DNA from: Cuneatibacter sp. NSJ-177
GTDB lineage: Bacteria > Bacillota > Clostridia > Lachnospirales > Lachnospiraceae
NCBI RefSeq assembly: GCF_022867805.1
Contig: NZ_JALIFO010000002.1
Span: 124,001 to 188,000 of the forward strand
DNA length: 64,000 bases
Direction of reading: 5' to 3'
Under the pieces are notes generated by a model. That model ran no database searches. It was not told where the DNA came from and was given only the letters and a program-made list of their open reading frames with translations. Below, in pieces: positions 44,461 to 52,540 of this stretch. Every line of letters begins with the position of its first letter. Positions within the stretch are counted from its first letter, which is position 1. Position numbers and translations under genes: made by a program.

Positions 44461-44760
44461 TTATAACCCTTCAAAGATCTCGATATCCGCACTCTCAGCC
44501 GTCAGCTGAACGATCGCCTTCTTGGATTTCGCGGTGCGGCCGACCGTCGCGCCTCTGCGGCGCTTCTTGCCGTCGATGTTCATGGTGTTGACCGAAGCAA
44601 CCTTGGCGCCGGAGAACATCTTCTCCACCGCTTCCTTTACCTGGATCTTCGTTGCTTCCGGATGAACATAGAACGCATACTTCTTCTCGCCCATCATGTT
44701 CATGCTCTTCTCGGTGATAACCGGTCTGAGGATTACGTCATAATATTTAATGTCAGCCAT
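44461..44760 (-). CDS. rplW: 50S ribosomal protein L23
   Basis: 99-residue L23, docking site of trigger factor and SRP at the tunnel exit. VILRPVITEKSMNMMGEKKY and GKKRRRGATVGRTAKSKKAI are typical. It overlaps the rplD stop by one base. Complete. Confidence 0.97.
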   Translation of the reverse strand: MADIKYYDVILRPVITEKSMNMMGEKKYAFYVHPEATKIQVKEAVEKMFSGAKVASVNTMNIDGKKRRRGATVGRTAKSKKAIVQLTAESADIEIFEGL

Positions 44761-45380
44761 TATGCATATACCTCCTCAATCTTTTCCACAGCAGCCTTGG
44801 TGATGACCACGGTGTTGTATTTCAGAATGTCGTACACATTGATGGTGTTGGTCTGAGCCGTCTTTACATCCGGGATGTTTCTGGCGGACAGGACAACATT
44901 CTGATCGTTCTCGTCCAGAACCACCAGGGCTTTGTTCACCTTCAGGTTGTTCAGAACGTTCTGGAAATTCTTGGTCTTGATCTCGTCCATCTTCAGTTCA
45001 TCCAGAACGAAGAATTTGGACTCATTGACGCGGGAAGTCAGAGCGGACTTCAAAGCCAGCTGCTTTTCTTTCCGGTTCAGCTTGAAGCTGTAGCTTCTGG
45101 GCTGGGGTGCGAACACTACGCCGCCGCCGGTCCACTGGGGAGCTCTCGTCGACCCCTGTCTTGCATGACCGGTTCCCTTCTGTCTCCAGGGCTTTCTGCC
45201 GCCGCCGCTCACTGCGGAACGGGTCTTCGCGCTCTGCGTGCCCTGACGGTTGTTGGCCAGCTGCTGCATCACGGCCATGTGGACCAGATGCTCATTCACG
45301 GCAACTCCAAATACGGCATCGTTTAATTCCATCTCGCCGATCTGGCTGCCTTCCATATTATAAATCGATACTTTTGCCAT
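44760..45380 (-). CDS. rplD: 50S ribosomal protein L4
   Basis: 206-residue L4. The tunnel loop GGGRKPWRQKGTGHARQGST is intact. In E. coli L4 autoregulates the S10 operon through its leader; a structured leader also exists here, but of a different shape. Confidence 0.97.
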   Translation of the reverse strand: MAKVSIYNMEGSQIGEMELNDAVFGVAVNEHLVHMAVMQQLANNRQGTQSAKTRSAVSGGGRKPWRQKGTGHARQGSTRAPQWTGGGVVFAPQPRSYSFKLNRKEKQLALKSALTSRVNESKFFVLDELKMDEIKTKNFQNVLNNLKVNKALVVLDENDQNVVLSARNIPDVKTAQTNTINVYDILKYNTVVITKAAVEKIEEVYA

Positions 45381-45409
45381 GTCTCGTTTCCTCCTTTCCT
45401 ATAAAAGCC

Positions 45410-46039
45410 TTACGCCTTTACGGTCGTCTTCAGCGTTACCAGAGCCTTCTTCGGTCCGGGTACGGAACCTTTCACCAGAATCAGGTTGTCCTCAGCATCT
45501 ACACGAACCACTTCCAGGTTCTGAACCGTGATTCTGCGGTTGCCCATCTGTCCGGCCATCTTCTTGCCCTTGAACACCCGGCTCGGATCGGAGCAGGCGC
45601 CGTTGGAACCGGCATGACGATGATACTTGGAGCCGTGAGCCATGGGCCCTCTGTGCAGGCCGTGGCGCTTGATCGCACCCTGGAAGCCTTTTCCCTTGGA
45701 GGTCGCGGTGGCATCCACCTTGTCGCCGGCTGCAAACGCTTCGGCCTTAATCTCCTCGCCCAGCTTCATCTCTTCCGCATTGTCCAGTTTCAGTTCCCGC
45801 ACATATCTTTTATAGGAAACTCCGGCCTTCTCAAAGTGGCCTTTCTGGCACTTGTTGATCAGTTTTTCTCTCTTGTCAACAAAGCCAACCTGTACGGCAC
45901 TGTAGCCGTCGTTTTCCACGGTCTTCACCTGGGTGACCACACAGGGGCCAGCCTGCAGTACCGTAACCGGAGTCAGTTCTCCGTTTTCGCCGAAAATCTG
46001 AGTCATTCCGACTTTTGTCGCTAAAATAGCCTTCTTCAT
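45410..46039 (-). CDS. rplC: 50S ribosomal protein L3
   Basis: 209-residue L3 with [40 protein letters not shown] and the [20 protein letters not shown] loop. Complete; preceded by a 261-bp GC-rich gap. Confidence 0.98.
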   Translation of the reverse strand: MKKAILATKVGMTQIFGENGELTPVTVLQAGPCVVTQVKTVENDGYSAVQVGFVDKREKLINKCQKGHFEKAGVSYKRYVRELKLDNAEEMKLGEEIKAEAFAAGDKVDATATSKGKGFQGAIKRHGLHRGPMAHGSKYHRHAGSNGACSDPSRVFKGKKMAGQMGNRRITVQNLEVVRVDAEDNLILVKGSVPGPKKALVTLKTTVKA

Positions 46040-46060
46040 TTTTTCTGTCCTCCTACAGCG

Positions 46061-46300
46061 GAACGCATCTTGGCGTTCATACTAGAATTGAGTCGTTGTT
46101 TGCTTGTTACTTGGGATCGGGCCTGCGGCTAACCGGTCAGCCAGCTCGGTTGCACCGATCACCGGCCAGCAGAAACCGCTGCGCGCTTTCTGCACGCGGG
46201 CTGTCGCCCGCTTCCGTCTTTGCCGGACCTTCCGCCATGTCTGCGAGCAGCCCTGGCGGCAGCCCCGTCAAACCCGGAGCCCGGCTCGTAGCCGTCGCGT
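46061..46300 (-). repeat. GC-rich structured insert in rpsJ-rplC gap
   Basis: No gene. The minus strand holds several stems, including GCGGGC-GACA-GCCCGC, GCAGAAA/TTTCTGC, ACCGG/CCGGT pairings and, nearest rplC, GAACGC/GCGTTC. Base composition is much richer in GC than most gaps. It may be a small non-coding repeat or a regulatory RNA region. Confidence 0.55.
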
Positions 46301-46612
46301 TTATTTCATCTTAATGTCGATGTAAACGCCGGCGGGCATCTCCAGACGGGACAGGGCGTCCACGGTCTTCTGGTTGGGAGCGATGATATCGATGAGTCTC
46401 TTGTGAGTTCTCTGCTCGAACTGCTCTCTGGAGTCTTTGTACTTGTGTACGGCCCGAAGGATGGTTACTACCTCCTTCTTGGTGGGCAGCGGAACGGGGC
46501 CGCTGACTTTTGCTCCGGTTTTCTTCACATTCTCAACGATTTTTGCTGCGCTCTGATCCACCAGCTGGTGATCGTACGCCTTCAATGTGATCCTCATTAC
46601 TTGACTTGCCAT
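46301..46612 (-). CDS. rpsJ: 30S ribosomal protein S10
   Basis: 103-residue S10, first gene of the cluster, also the NusE partner of NusB. Start 46612 ([20 protein letters not shown]) follows GGAGG and an unusual T7 run; an in-frame ATG at 46597 ([10 protein letters not shown]) is also possible. Complete. Confidence 0.97.
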   Translation of the reverse strand: MASQVMRITLKAYDHQLVDQSAAKIVENVKKTGAKVSGPVPLPTKKEVVTILRAVHKYKDSREQFEQRTHKRLIDIIAPNQKTVDALSRLEMPAGVYIDIKMK

Positions 46613-46838
46613 AAAAAAAGTCGCCTCCTTTTCGTACTTGCTAAGCACGACAAGCGGTGACTGTACACTTTCCCGTGTGTATCCTAAAGATTCTCACACG
46701 TCATCTCTGCCTGTTTCGCAGATGGTATGTTCGGTACAGTGACTTGTCGTCAGTTTCCTAACTTGACATTCGCTCCACGGAAAACCTGCCACTGAATGGG
46801 CAGCAACCTCACGCTTCACAGCTATCAATGTCACAGCC
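46613..46838 (-). promoter_or_regulatory. Structured S10 operon leader
   Basis: About 230-nt leader. A closing stem pairs GACAAG...ACTGTAC (46649-46666) with GTACAGT..CTTGTC (46734-46748) and encloses two hairpins (CGTGTG/CACACG, 46674-46679/46695-46700; TCTGC/GCAGA, 46706-46710/46718-46722), a three-way junction just before the ribosome-binding site. Confidence 0.65.
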
Positions 46839-46843
46839 TTTGG

Positions 46844-46872
46844 ATCATAACACAATTTTTCCCGAATTGCAA
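46844..46872 (-). promoter_or_regulatory. Sigma-A promoter of the S10 operon
   Basis: TTGCAA (46867-46872), 17-bp spacer and TATGAT (46844-46849) on the minus strand. Confidence 0.7.
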
Positions 46873-46892
46873 GGGGAAATTTATCTTTTTAT

Positions 46893-46941
46893 CAAAAAAA
46901 TGCCAAAAGCCGAAATTCCACGTTTCTGTGTGGTTTCGGCT
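46893..46941 (-). terminator. Terminator after GntR gene
   Basis: AGCCGAAA..CCAC / GTGG..TTTCGGCT stem followed on the minus strand by TTTTGGCATTTTTTT. It closes the catabolic island before the S10 promoter. Confidence 0.8.
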
Positions 46942-46956
46942 CTCCGCTCTTCTCGC

Positions 46957-47640
46957 CTACAGCTGAATTAATTTTTCTTGTAGAACCTGGTACGACCATC
47001 GGATGTGGGCCCGGATCATCCGCTGCAATTCTTCCTGATCCCGCTTCTTCATACACTCCAGAAGCTCCAGATGCTGGTTTGTGCTCTCCTCCAGATCCAA
47101 AGAGACCGCATAGGAGATGGCCCGGTACCGGTCCACATTAAAATAGATCTGATCCATCAGATATTTCACATACCCGTTTTCCGACCGGTCTATCAGCATA
47201 TCGTGAATTTCTCCGTCTGTCTGGGAAAAACGCGCCTCCTCAATTTTAATTCCATGCCGGAAATCCTCCAGCATAGCATTCAGCTTTTCTTCCAGGTCCT
47301 GAATATCCTGATCGCTGATATGCTTCAAAGCCGTCTCCGCCGCGAGCATCTCCATGTGCTCGCGGACCTCGAAAAGATTCCGGATGTCCTTCAGCGTCAG
47401 CGGTTTTAGAAAAGTTCCGGACCCTTTCCGCACTTCCAGCACCCGCTCCGCTTCCAGACGGCGGACAGCCTCTCGCACCGGCGTCCGGCTCATATTCAGG
47501 TAAGCCGCGATCTGATTCTCACTGACCAAATCGTTCTCCTTGATCTCACCGTTCAGGATCAAGGACCGTATGGATTGATACGCTAATTCTGCGCAGCTCG
47601 TTTTTTCGCGTTTCTCTTTGAGCTTTTGAAACTCACTCAT
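46957..47640 (-). CDS. GntR family regulator (FadR/FCD type)
   Basis: 227-residue repressor/activator. The winged helix lies at about residues 17-80 (LAYQSIRSLILNGEIKENDL, NMSRTPVREAVRRLEAERVL), and the all-helical FCD ligand domain follows, with metal-type residues in its conserved helices. Proteins of this class usually bind organic acids. It lies 26 bp after a LarA-family gene and shares its promoter, so it probably controls that promoter and perhaps the whole island. The start ATG at 47640 has only a weak GAGAAGG site. Confidence 0.92.
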   Translation of the reverse strand: MSEFQKLKEKREKTSCAELAYQSIRSLILNGEIKENDLVSENQIAAYLNMSRTPVREAVRRLEAERVLEVRKGSGTFLKPLTLKDIRNLFEVREHMEMLAAETALKHISDQDIQDLEEKLNAMLEDFRHGIKIEEARFSQTDGEIHDMLIDRSENGYVKYLMDQIYFNVDRYRAISYAVSLDLEESTNQHLELLECMKKRDQEELQRMIRAHIRWSYQVLQEKLIQL

Positions 47641-47666
47641 GCCTTCTCGCCCTCAGTCGCCTTTGA

Positions 47667-48896
47667 CTATATTCGCTCCATTCCAGGGGTGCGCTTCACT
47701 TCTTCCAGCAAAGCCTCCGACACCTGGATTCTTTCCAAGTCCAGCGTATTCTTTATCTTCACAATCCGAGGCGCTTTCCGATCCACATTCCGGCAGATCT
47801 TCAAAGCCACCCGGACAGCCTCCTCTTCGGTATCCACCATGCAGGGAATCTTGCAGTCCTCGATGCACTTGCAGGCGATGGCGTTGGCATAGGTCGCCTC
47901 CAGATCCATCTTTCCGAAGCATTTTTTTGTGATCACATCAAACAAACCGATACCGATGGCATTCCCGTGGGAAGCCTGCGTCACGTCCAGGCAGATCATG
48001 GTCTGGATCTCCGGATGATGGATCACATAGGCATCCCGGCAGGAGCTGCGGCCGACAATATTAGGATCAAAGCCCGCACCGGAAACCTCCTTGCCGATCT
48101 CTTCCATCACCAGGACATCAATTTTGCTTAACTTCAGTGATGGCATGGACTCGGCGCACAGGCGCACCATCTCCTTCTCCTCTTCCACCAGTGTTTCCCG
48201 CGGAAGAGCCCGGATCTGTTTGGTCTGGTCATAGGCATTCTCCAAAATCGCCAGCCCAAAGGCCACCGGCATTTTTTCCAGAATCAGACGGGCCGCCGCC
48301 TCGATGATTGCACCGAACCGCGCCGGAGGTTCCTCATGGATGCCGGAGCAGCCGATCTGATTGCCCAGCCCGATAACCAGCATCTTGCAGATGCCGCTTT
48401 GAAGCTCCCCGTTGAAATCGGTATGAAGCTTCACCCGATTGATCGGGATAATCAAATCCGCCCCGGCGGCGGCCCGGTCGAAATACACGGGGACATTCCC
48501 CAGGACCGTCCCGATCCGGTCGCTGTCCACCTTGGTCACCACCGGGACTCCCAGATTCTCCTCGGTAAAGCCATAACCGGCCAGCACCTCCCGCTGGCCT
48601 CTCTCTGTGCCGGAGCCATGGCTGCCCATAGCGGAAACGAGAAAAGGGCTGGCTCCCCTGCTTTTCAGAAACGCCAAAACCGTCTCTACGATTACGCCTT
48701 GGTTCCTTATCCCACGGCTTCCGACGGCCACGGCCACCTTGGCTCCCGGAAAAATTTTACTCTCAATCTCCGGCCGGCGCAGTTCCTTTTGCACCGCAGT
48801 CTGGACATCCGCCAGCTGATCTCCGGGAAAAATCTGCCTGACCGGATACATCCGGGGCAGAGGATACTCATAATCTTCTTTCAGCAAGTATGGCAT
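47667..48896 (-). CDS. LarA-family (DUF2088) protein
   Basis: 409-residue protein of the nickel-dependent lactate racemase family. It lacks the DxTR N-terminal signature of LarA but keeps the four residues that would match the nickel-pincer site: His93 (GSHG), His158 (VKLHTD), Lys171 (SGICKML) and His187 (GIHEEP); spacings 65, 13 and 16 resemble those of LarA. The ATG at 48896 is preferred (GGAGG 8 nt upstream) over GTG 48905. It is transcribed from its own consensus promoter together with the GntR gene. It may racemise or epimerise a 2-hydroxy acid other than lactate. Confidence 0.8.
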   Translation of the reverse strand: MPYLLKEDYEYPLPRMYPVRQIFPGDQLADVQTAVQKELRRPEIESKIFPGAKVAVAVGSRGIRNQGVIVETVLAFLKSRGASPFLVSAMGSHGSGTERGQREVLAGYGFTEENLGVPVVTKVDSDRIGTVLGNVPVYFDRAAAGADLIIPINRVKLHTDFNGELQSGICKMLVIGLGNQIGCSGIHEEPPARFGAIIEAAARLILEKMPVAFGLAILENAYDQTKQIRALPRETLVEEEKEMVRLCAESMPSLKLSKIDVLVMEEIGKEVSGAGFDPNIVGRSSCRDAYVIHHPEIQTMICLDVTQASHGNAIGIGLFDVITKKCFGKMDLEATYANAIACKCIEDCKIPCMVDTEEEAVRVALKICRNVDRKAPRIVKIKNTLDLERIQVSEALLEEVKRTPGMERI

Positions 48897-48914
48897 CAAT
48901 GCCACCTCCAGTTT

Positions 48915-48942
48915 ATTATACCTTGCAAATGCAATTTGTCAA
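48915..48942 (-). promoter_or_regulatory. Consensus promoter with central palindrome
   Basis: TTGACA (48937-48942), 16-bp spacer, TATAAT (48915-48920), all on the minus strand. A palindrome TTGCAAATGCAA (48923-48934) fills the spacer and is a probable operator, most likely for the GntR protein. Confidence 0.8.
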
Positions 48943-48982
48943 AGGGTAAAATCCATACCTCCCGCACAGAATGGCAGTCCGA

Positions 48983-49810
48983 TCACCGGAAAACAGCCAG
49001 CGCGTCCTCCATCACCCCGGCGGAAGCCCACGCTTTGTAGCGCCGTCCGCTGGTGCCCCGGATGTGTTCCTCCAGCATTCTTCCCAGAAGCCGCCCAGTT
49101 TCCCGATCCGGCTTCCTGCCAGTCAGAGCTCGTTCCATGCCCCTCATCCGCAGCGCCTTCTCGCCGATGGCGCCGATGGCGATCCGGGCCTGTACCGCCG
49201 TTTCCTCTTCCAGGCGCAGTGCGATGGCTACGCCGAAGCGGGAGATGGATACTTGTCTGCGGGAGCCCAGCTTATAATAGTGGCTTACCGTATTCTCCGG
49301 GCACGCAGGAAGCCAAAACCCCAGGATGACGTCTTTCTTTTTCAGCAGCGTCTTCTCGGAGCCGGTAATCAGCCGCTCCACAGGAATCCGCGCCAGTTCT
49401 CCCCCTCGCAGCACCACGGCTTCCGAATCGAAGCACATCAGCGGCGCCGCCAGGTCCGCCGCCGGGGAAGCGTGGGCAATATTGCCGCCGATGGTTCCCC
49501 GGTTCCGGATCTGCACAGAACCCACGTCGGCGGCAGCTTCCGCAACCGCCGCAAAGGGTCCCGCAAGAACCGGACTTTGCTCAATCTGGCTCATGGTACA
49601 GCAGGCGCCGATGAACATGCCGTTCTCCGCAGCCTTCCATTCTTTCATCTCCGCCACGCCGCCCACATAGATCAGCTCCTCCGGCTGCCGCCCGCTCCGG
49701 CGCTCTGCGATGATAAAGTCCGTACCTCCGGCCAGGATCTCCGCGTTTAAAGCGGAATTCCGAAGAACCTCCTCCAGCTCCCGCAAATTTTTCGGCTGAT
49801 AGGCTTTCAA
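48983..49810 (-). CDS. FAD-binding subunit of molybdenum hydroxylase (unit B)
   Basis: 275-residue FAD subunit of the xanthine dehydrogenase family, which passes electrons from the iron-sulfur subunit to NAD or another acceptor. FAD loops ILAGGTDFI and IRNRGTIGGNIAHASPAAD are present. It has no extra cysteine cluster, unlike unit A. TTG 49810 overlaps the iron-sulfur subunit stop (TTGA) and has GAGGGG upstream, so it is preferred to the GTG at 49876. Last gene of the main island operon. Confidence 0.9.
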   Translation of the reverse strand: MKAYQPKNLRELEEVLRNSALNAEILAGGTDFIIAERRSGRQPEELIYVGGVAEMKEWKAAENGMFIGACCTMSQIEQSPVLAGPFAAVAEAAADVGSVQIRNRGTIGGNIAHASPAADLAAPLMCFDSEAVVLRGGELARIPVERLITGSEKTLLKKKDVILGFWLPACPENTVSHYYKLGSRRQVSISRFGVAIALRLEEETAVQARIAIGAIGEKALRMRGMERALTGRKPDRETGRLLGRMLEEHIRGTSGRRYKAWASAGVMEDALAVFR

Positions 49811-50271
49811 TGTCTCCCCTCCTCCGCCGCCCGCCTGACGGCCCGCAGAATTTGCTGATACCCGGAGCAGCGGCACAGATTTCCCGCCAGAGCGCGCCGG
49901 ATCTCCTCATCCGTCGGATGGGGCCGGTGCATCAGCAGCGCTTTTGCGGACAAAATCATGCCCGGCGTGCAAAAGCCGCACTGGATCGCAGACTCCTCCG
50001 CAAAGATTTTTTGGAGAGCGGAAAGCTCCCCGTTTTCCTCCAGTCCCTCGATGGTGGTCACATGACATCCCTCCAGCTGGATGGCCAATACCATGCAGGC
50101 GTGGGCCGCCTCGCCGTCCAGGATCACCGTGCAGGCTCCACACTCCCCTTCGCCGCAGCCCTCCTTTGTTCCGGTCAGGCCCAGGTCTTCCCGAAGGAGA
50201 TCCAGCAGTCTGCGGTCCGGTTCCGTATCCAGCTCAATCGGTTTCTCATTCACCCAAAAAGTAAGCTTCAT
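49807..50271 (-). CDS. [2Fe-2S] subunit of molybdenum hydroxylase (unit B)
   Basis: 154-residue two-cluster ferredoxin subunit. The plant-type cluster is seen as CGEGECGAC...C and the helical cluster as CGFCTPG...CRCSGY. It passes electrons from the molybdenum site to FAD. Start 50271 (MKLTFWVNEK) has AGGAG upstream. Between the molybdenum and FAD subunits. Confidence 0.93.
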   Translation of the reverse strand: MKLTFWVNEKPIELDTEPDRRLLDLLREDLGLTGTKEGCGEGECGACTVILDGEAAHACMVLAIQLEGCHVTTIEGLEENGELSALQKIFAEESAIQCGFCTPGMILSAKALLMHRPHPTDEEIRRALAGNLCRCSGYQQILRAVRRAAEEGRH

Positions 50272-50282
50272 CTCATTCTCTC

Positions 50283-52526
50283 CTAAGTATGTTCCTCCAC
50301 CCATGCACAGATCCGGTCCTGGTTCAGCGGCAGCTGGCACAAATCGGAGCCCAACGCCTCATTGACAGCCCCGGCGATGGCGGCCGCAGGCGGGACATGG
50401 CACACTTCCCCGATGGATTTGCACCCAAAAGGGCCGTCTGTTCCTCCATCCTCTATCAGTTCTACCTGGATCTCAGGCGCCTCCGGAAGGTTCAGCAGGT
50501 GATACTTCCCCAGGGAAGACAGCCCGGCAGCGTCCCGTCCCAGCGGAATCTGCTCTGTCAGCGCCGCTCCGGCGCCCATCAAGACAGCGCCCTGAATCTG
50601 CGCCCGGCAGAGTTCCGGATTGATGGCCCGGCCGATATCGTGGACGGCCAGATAATGAAGAATGCGGACATTTCCCAGAAGAATATCCACCTCCACTTGG
50701 GCGAAATGGGCCCCGGTCACCCCAGGATTGCTCTCATTGCGATACTGCTCGACGGCAGAAACCTCCTCCTGAAGGCGGCTGTGGCTCTCCTGGACAATCT
50801 GGGCAAACGACCAGCTGCGCCCATTCTCCGCCTCCATCCTTCCGTCCTTGGGCATGAGTTGCTCCGCGGGTACCCCGTAGAGGCGAAAGACCGCCTGCTT
50901 CATCCGTTCCAGCAGCTGCCCGGCACACTTTTGCGCCGCCCGCCCGATCACATAGGTGGTCCGGCTGGAAAAGCAGCCGTAGTCAAAGGGCGTCACCGCG
51001 GTATCTCCCTCCCCGGCCTGAACCCGATCGACATCCAGCGTCATGGTCTCCGCCACAATCATCCGGATCGCTTCCACGGTGCCGCAGCCGTGATCGTGGA
51101 GGGTGGCATTTACCAGCACATCCCCGGTCTCCGTCATCCGCATATCCACTTCCGTGAAATCATTGACCCTGGGATAATAGCCGTTCAGATGCCCTCCGCA
51201 GGCCACCGCGCAGCCGCGGCGGAACCGTCCCTGGCTGAGATTAAAACGTTCGTTCTCTTTCCTTTGCTGATCCCAATGAAATTTCTCCCGTCCCAGCCTC
51301 AGGCACTCTTCGATGCGGATCTCTCCCAGCGGCACGTGGATGCGGATATCCTCGTCGCCAGGATGGGCCACATTCCTCAGCCGCAGTTCCAGCGGGTCGA
51401 TGCCCAGCTTTCTGGCAGCCATGTTCAGCTGATGCTCCATACAAGCCGCAAGCTCCGGGCTGGTCCAGCCGCGGAACGCGCCGGATACCGGGGCGTTGGT
51501 CAGCACCGCCCGGCCGGTGTAGCGCATATGGGGATATCGGTAGCAGCGGAAAAACTTGTTGGCCATCGCATTGCAGTAGTCAAAGGAGTTGCCCAGATAA
51601 GCGCCTGCGTTAAGGGTGTTGTCCACCTGGAGGCTGATCAGCTTTCCCTCCCGGCTGTACAGTCCCTTTGCCTTCAAATCCATCGGAGCCCGGCAGCAGG
51701 TGGACTGAAAGACTTCTTCCCGGCTCATCACCAGCTGCACCGGCCCCCGGCGGTATATCGCGGCAGCCGCGGCAACGGGCTCCGCCACCCATTCCTGTTT
51801 CCCGCCGAAGCTGCCTCCCATCGTGGTCTTGATCACCCGCACCTTGTGATAGGGCAGGCCAAAGATATCTCCGATCACCGTGCGGATCCCGTGGACAGAC
51901 TGGCTGGGGCTCCAGAGCGTCAGCACTCCGGTGCGGGGATTATAATCCGCCGTGCACACATGGGGCTCCATGGCCACATGGCTGATCCGCGAAAGAATGG
52001 TCCGCGACTCCACCTCGGTCCATTCCCCATCGGGCAGCTCCCCCTCCTCCACCTCGATCTCCCTGGTGACGTTCCCTCCCTCATGGATCCCTGGCGCCCC
52101 CTCCGCGAGGCTCTCCTTCGGAGTCAGGGCCGACGGGTACTCTTCGTACTCCACCTTCACCATCAGGGCCGCCCGCCGGGCTGTTTCCAAACTGCCGGCC
52201 ATGACACAGCCGATCCGGTCTCCCACAAAGCGGACGTGACGGTTCCAGATCAACTCATGATCCACGGTATTCTGCCCCTTTGTCGTCCGGTACCGGCAAT
52301 AGGGGGCTCCGCATTCCTCAAGGCAGCTCATAAAACCCGTCACGCCTTTCAGCTGTTCCGCCTCCCGGAAATCCATATTCTTTACGTATCCATGGGGAAT
52401 CGTGCTGCGGACCAACGCCGCATATACCATCCCCTTCAGCCTCATGTCCCCCGCATAGACGGCCGCTCCGGCCGCCTTATCCAAAGCGTCATGGATGGGC
52501 TGAGATTTCCCTACAATCTTCATCAT
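50283..52526 (-). CDS. Molybdenum-binding subunit of xanthine dehydrogenase-family enzyme (unit B)
   Basis: 747-residue large subunit holding the molybdopterin cofactor. The MGGSFGGKQEW loop and the late SIGEV segment with the likely catalytic Glu are present, as are SGAFRGW and GCGTVEAIRMIV. It aligns with the CoxL/xanthine dehydrogenase branch. Start 52526 has AAGGTG upstream. Together with the [2Fe-2S] and FAD subunits it forms a complete hydroxylase or dehydrogenase for an N-heterocycle, purine-like compound or aldehyde. A long antisense frame here is not a gene. Confidence 0.92.
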   Translation of the reverse strand: MMKIVGKSQPIHDALDKAAGAAVYAGDMRLKGMVYAALVRSTIPHGYVKNMDFREAEQLKGVTGFMSCLEECGAPYCRYRTTKGQNTVDHELIWNRHVRFVGDRIGCVMAGSLETARRAALMVKVEYEEYPSALTPKESLAEGAPGIHEGGNVTREIEVEEGELPDGEWTEVESRTILSRISHVAMEPHVCTADYNPRTGVLTLWSPSQSVHGIRTVIGDIFGLPYHKVRVIKTTMGGSFGGKQEWVAEPVAAAAAIYRRGPVQLVMSREEVFQSTCCRAPMDLKAKGLYSREGKLISLQVDNTLNAGAYLGNSFDYCNAMANKFFRCYRYPHMRYTGRAVLTNAPVSGAFRGWTSPELAACMEHQLNMAARKLGIDPLELRLRNVAHPGDEDIRIHVPLGEIRIEECLRLGREKFHWDQQRKENERFNLSQGRFRRGCAVACGGHLNGYYPRVNDFTEVDMRMTETGDVLVNATLHDHGCGTVEAIRMIVAETMTLDVDRVQAGEGDTAVTPFDYGCFSSRTTYVIGRAAQKCAGQLLERMKQAVFRLYGVPAEQLMPKDGRMEAENGRSWSFAQIVQESHSRLQEEVSAVEQYRNESNPGVTGAHFAQVEVDILLGNVRILHYLAVHDIGRAINPELCRAQIQGAVLMGAGAALTEQIPLGRDAAGLSSLGKYHLLNLPEAPEIQVELIEDGGTDGPFGCKSIGEVCHVPPAAAIAGAVNEALGSDLCQLPLNQDRICAWVEEHT

Positions 52527-52540
52527 TTTTCTGCACCTTT

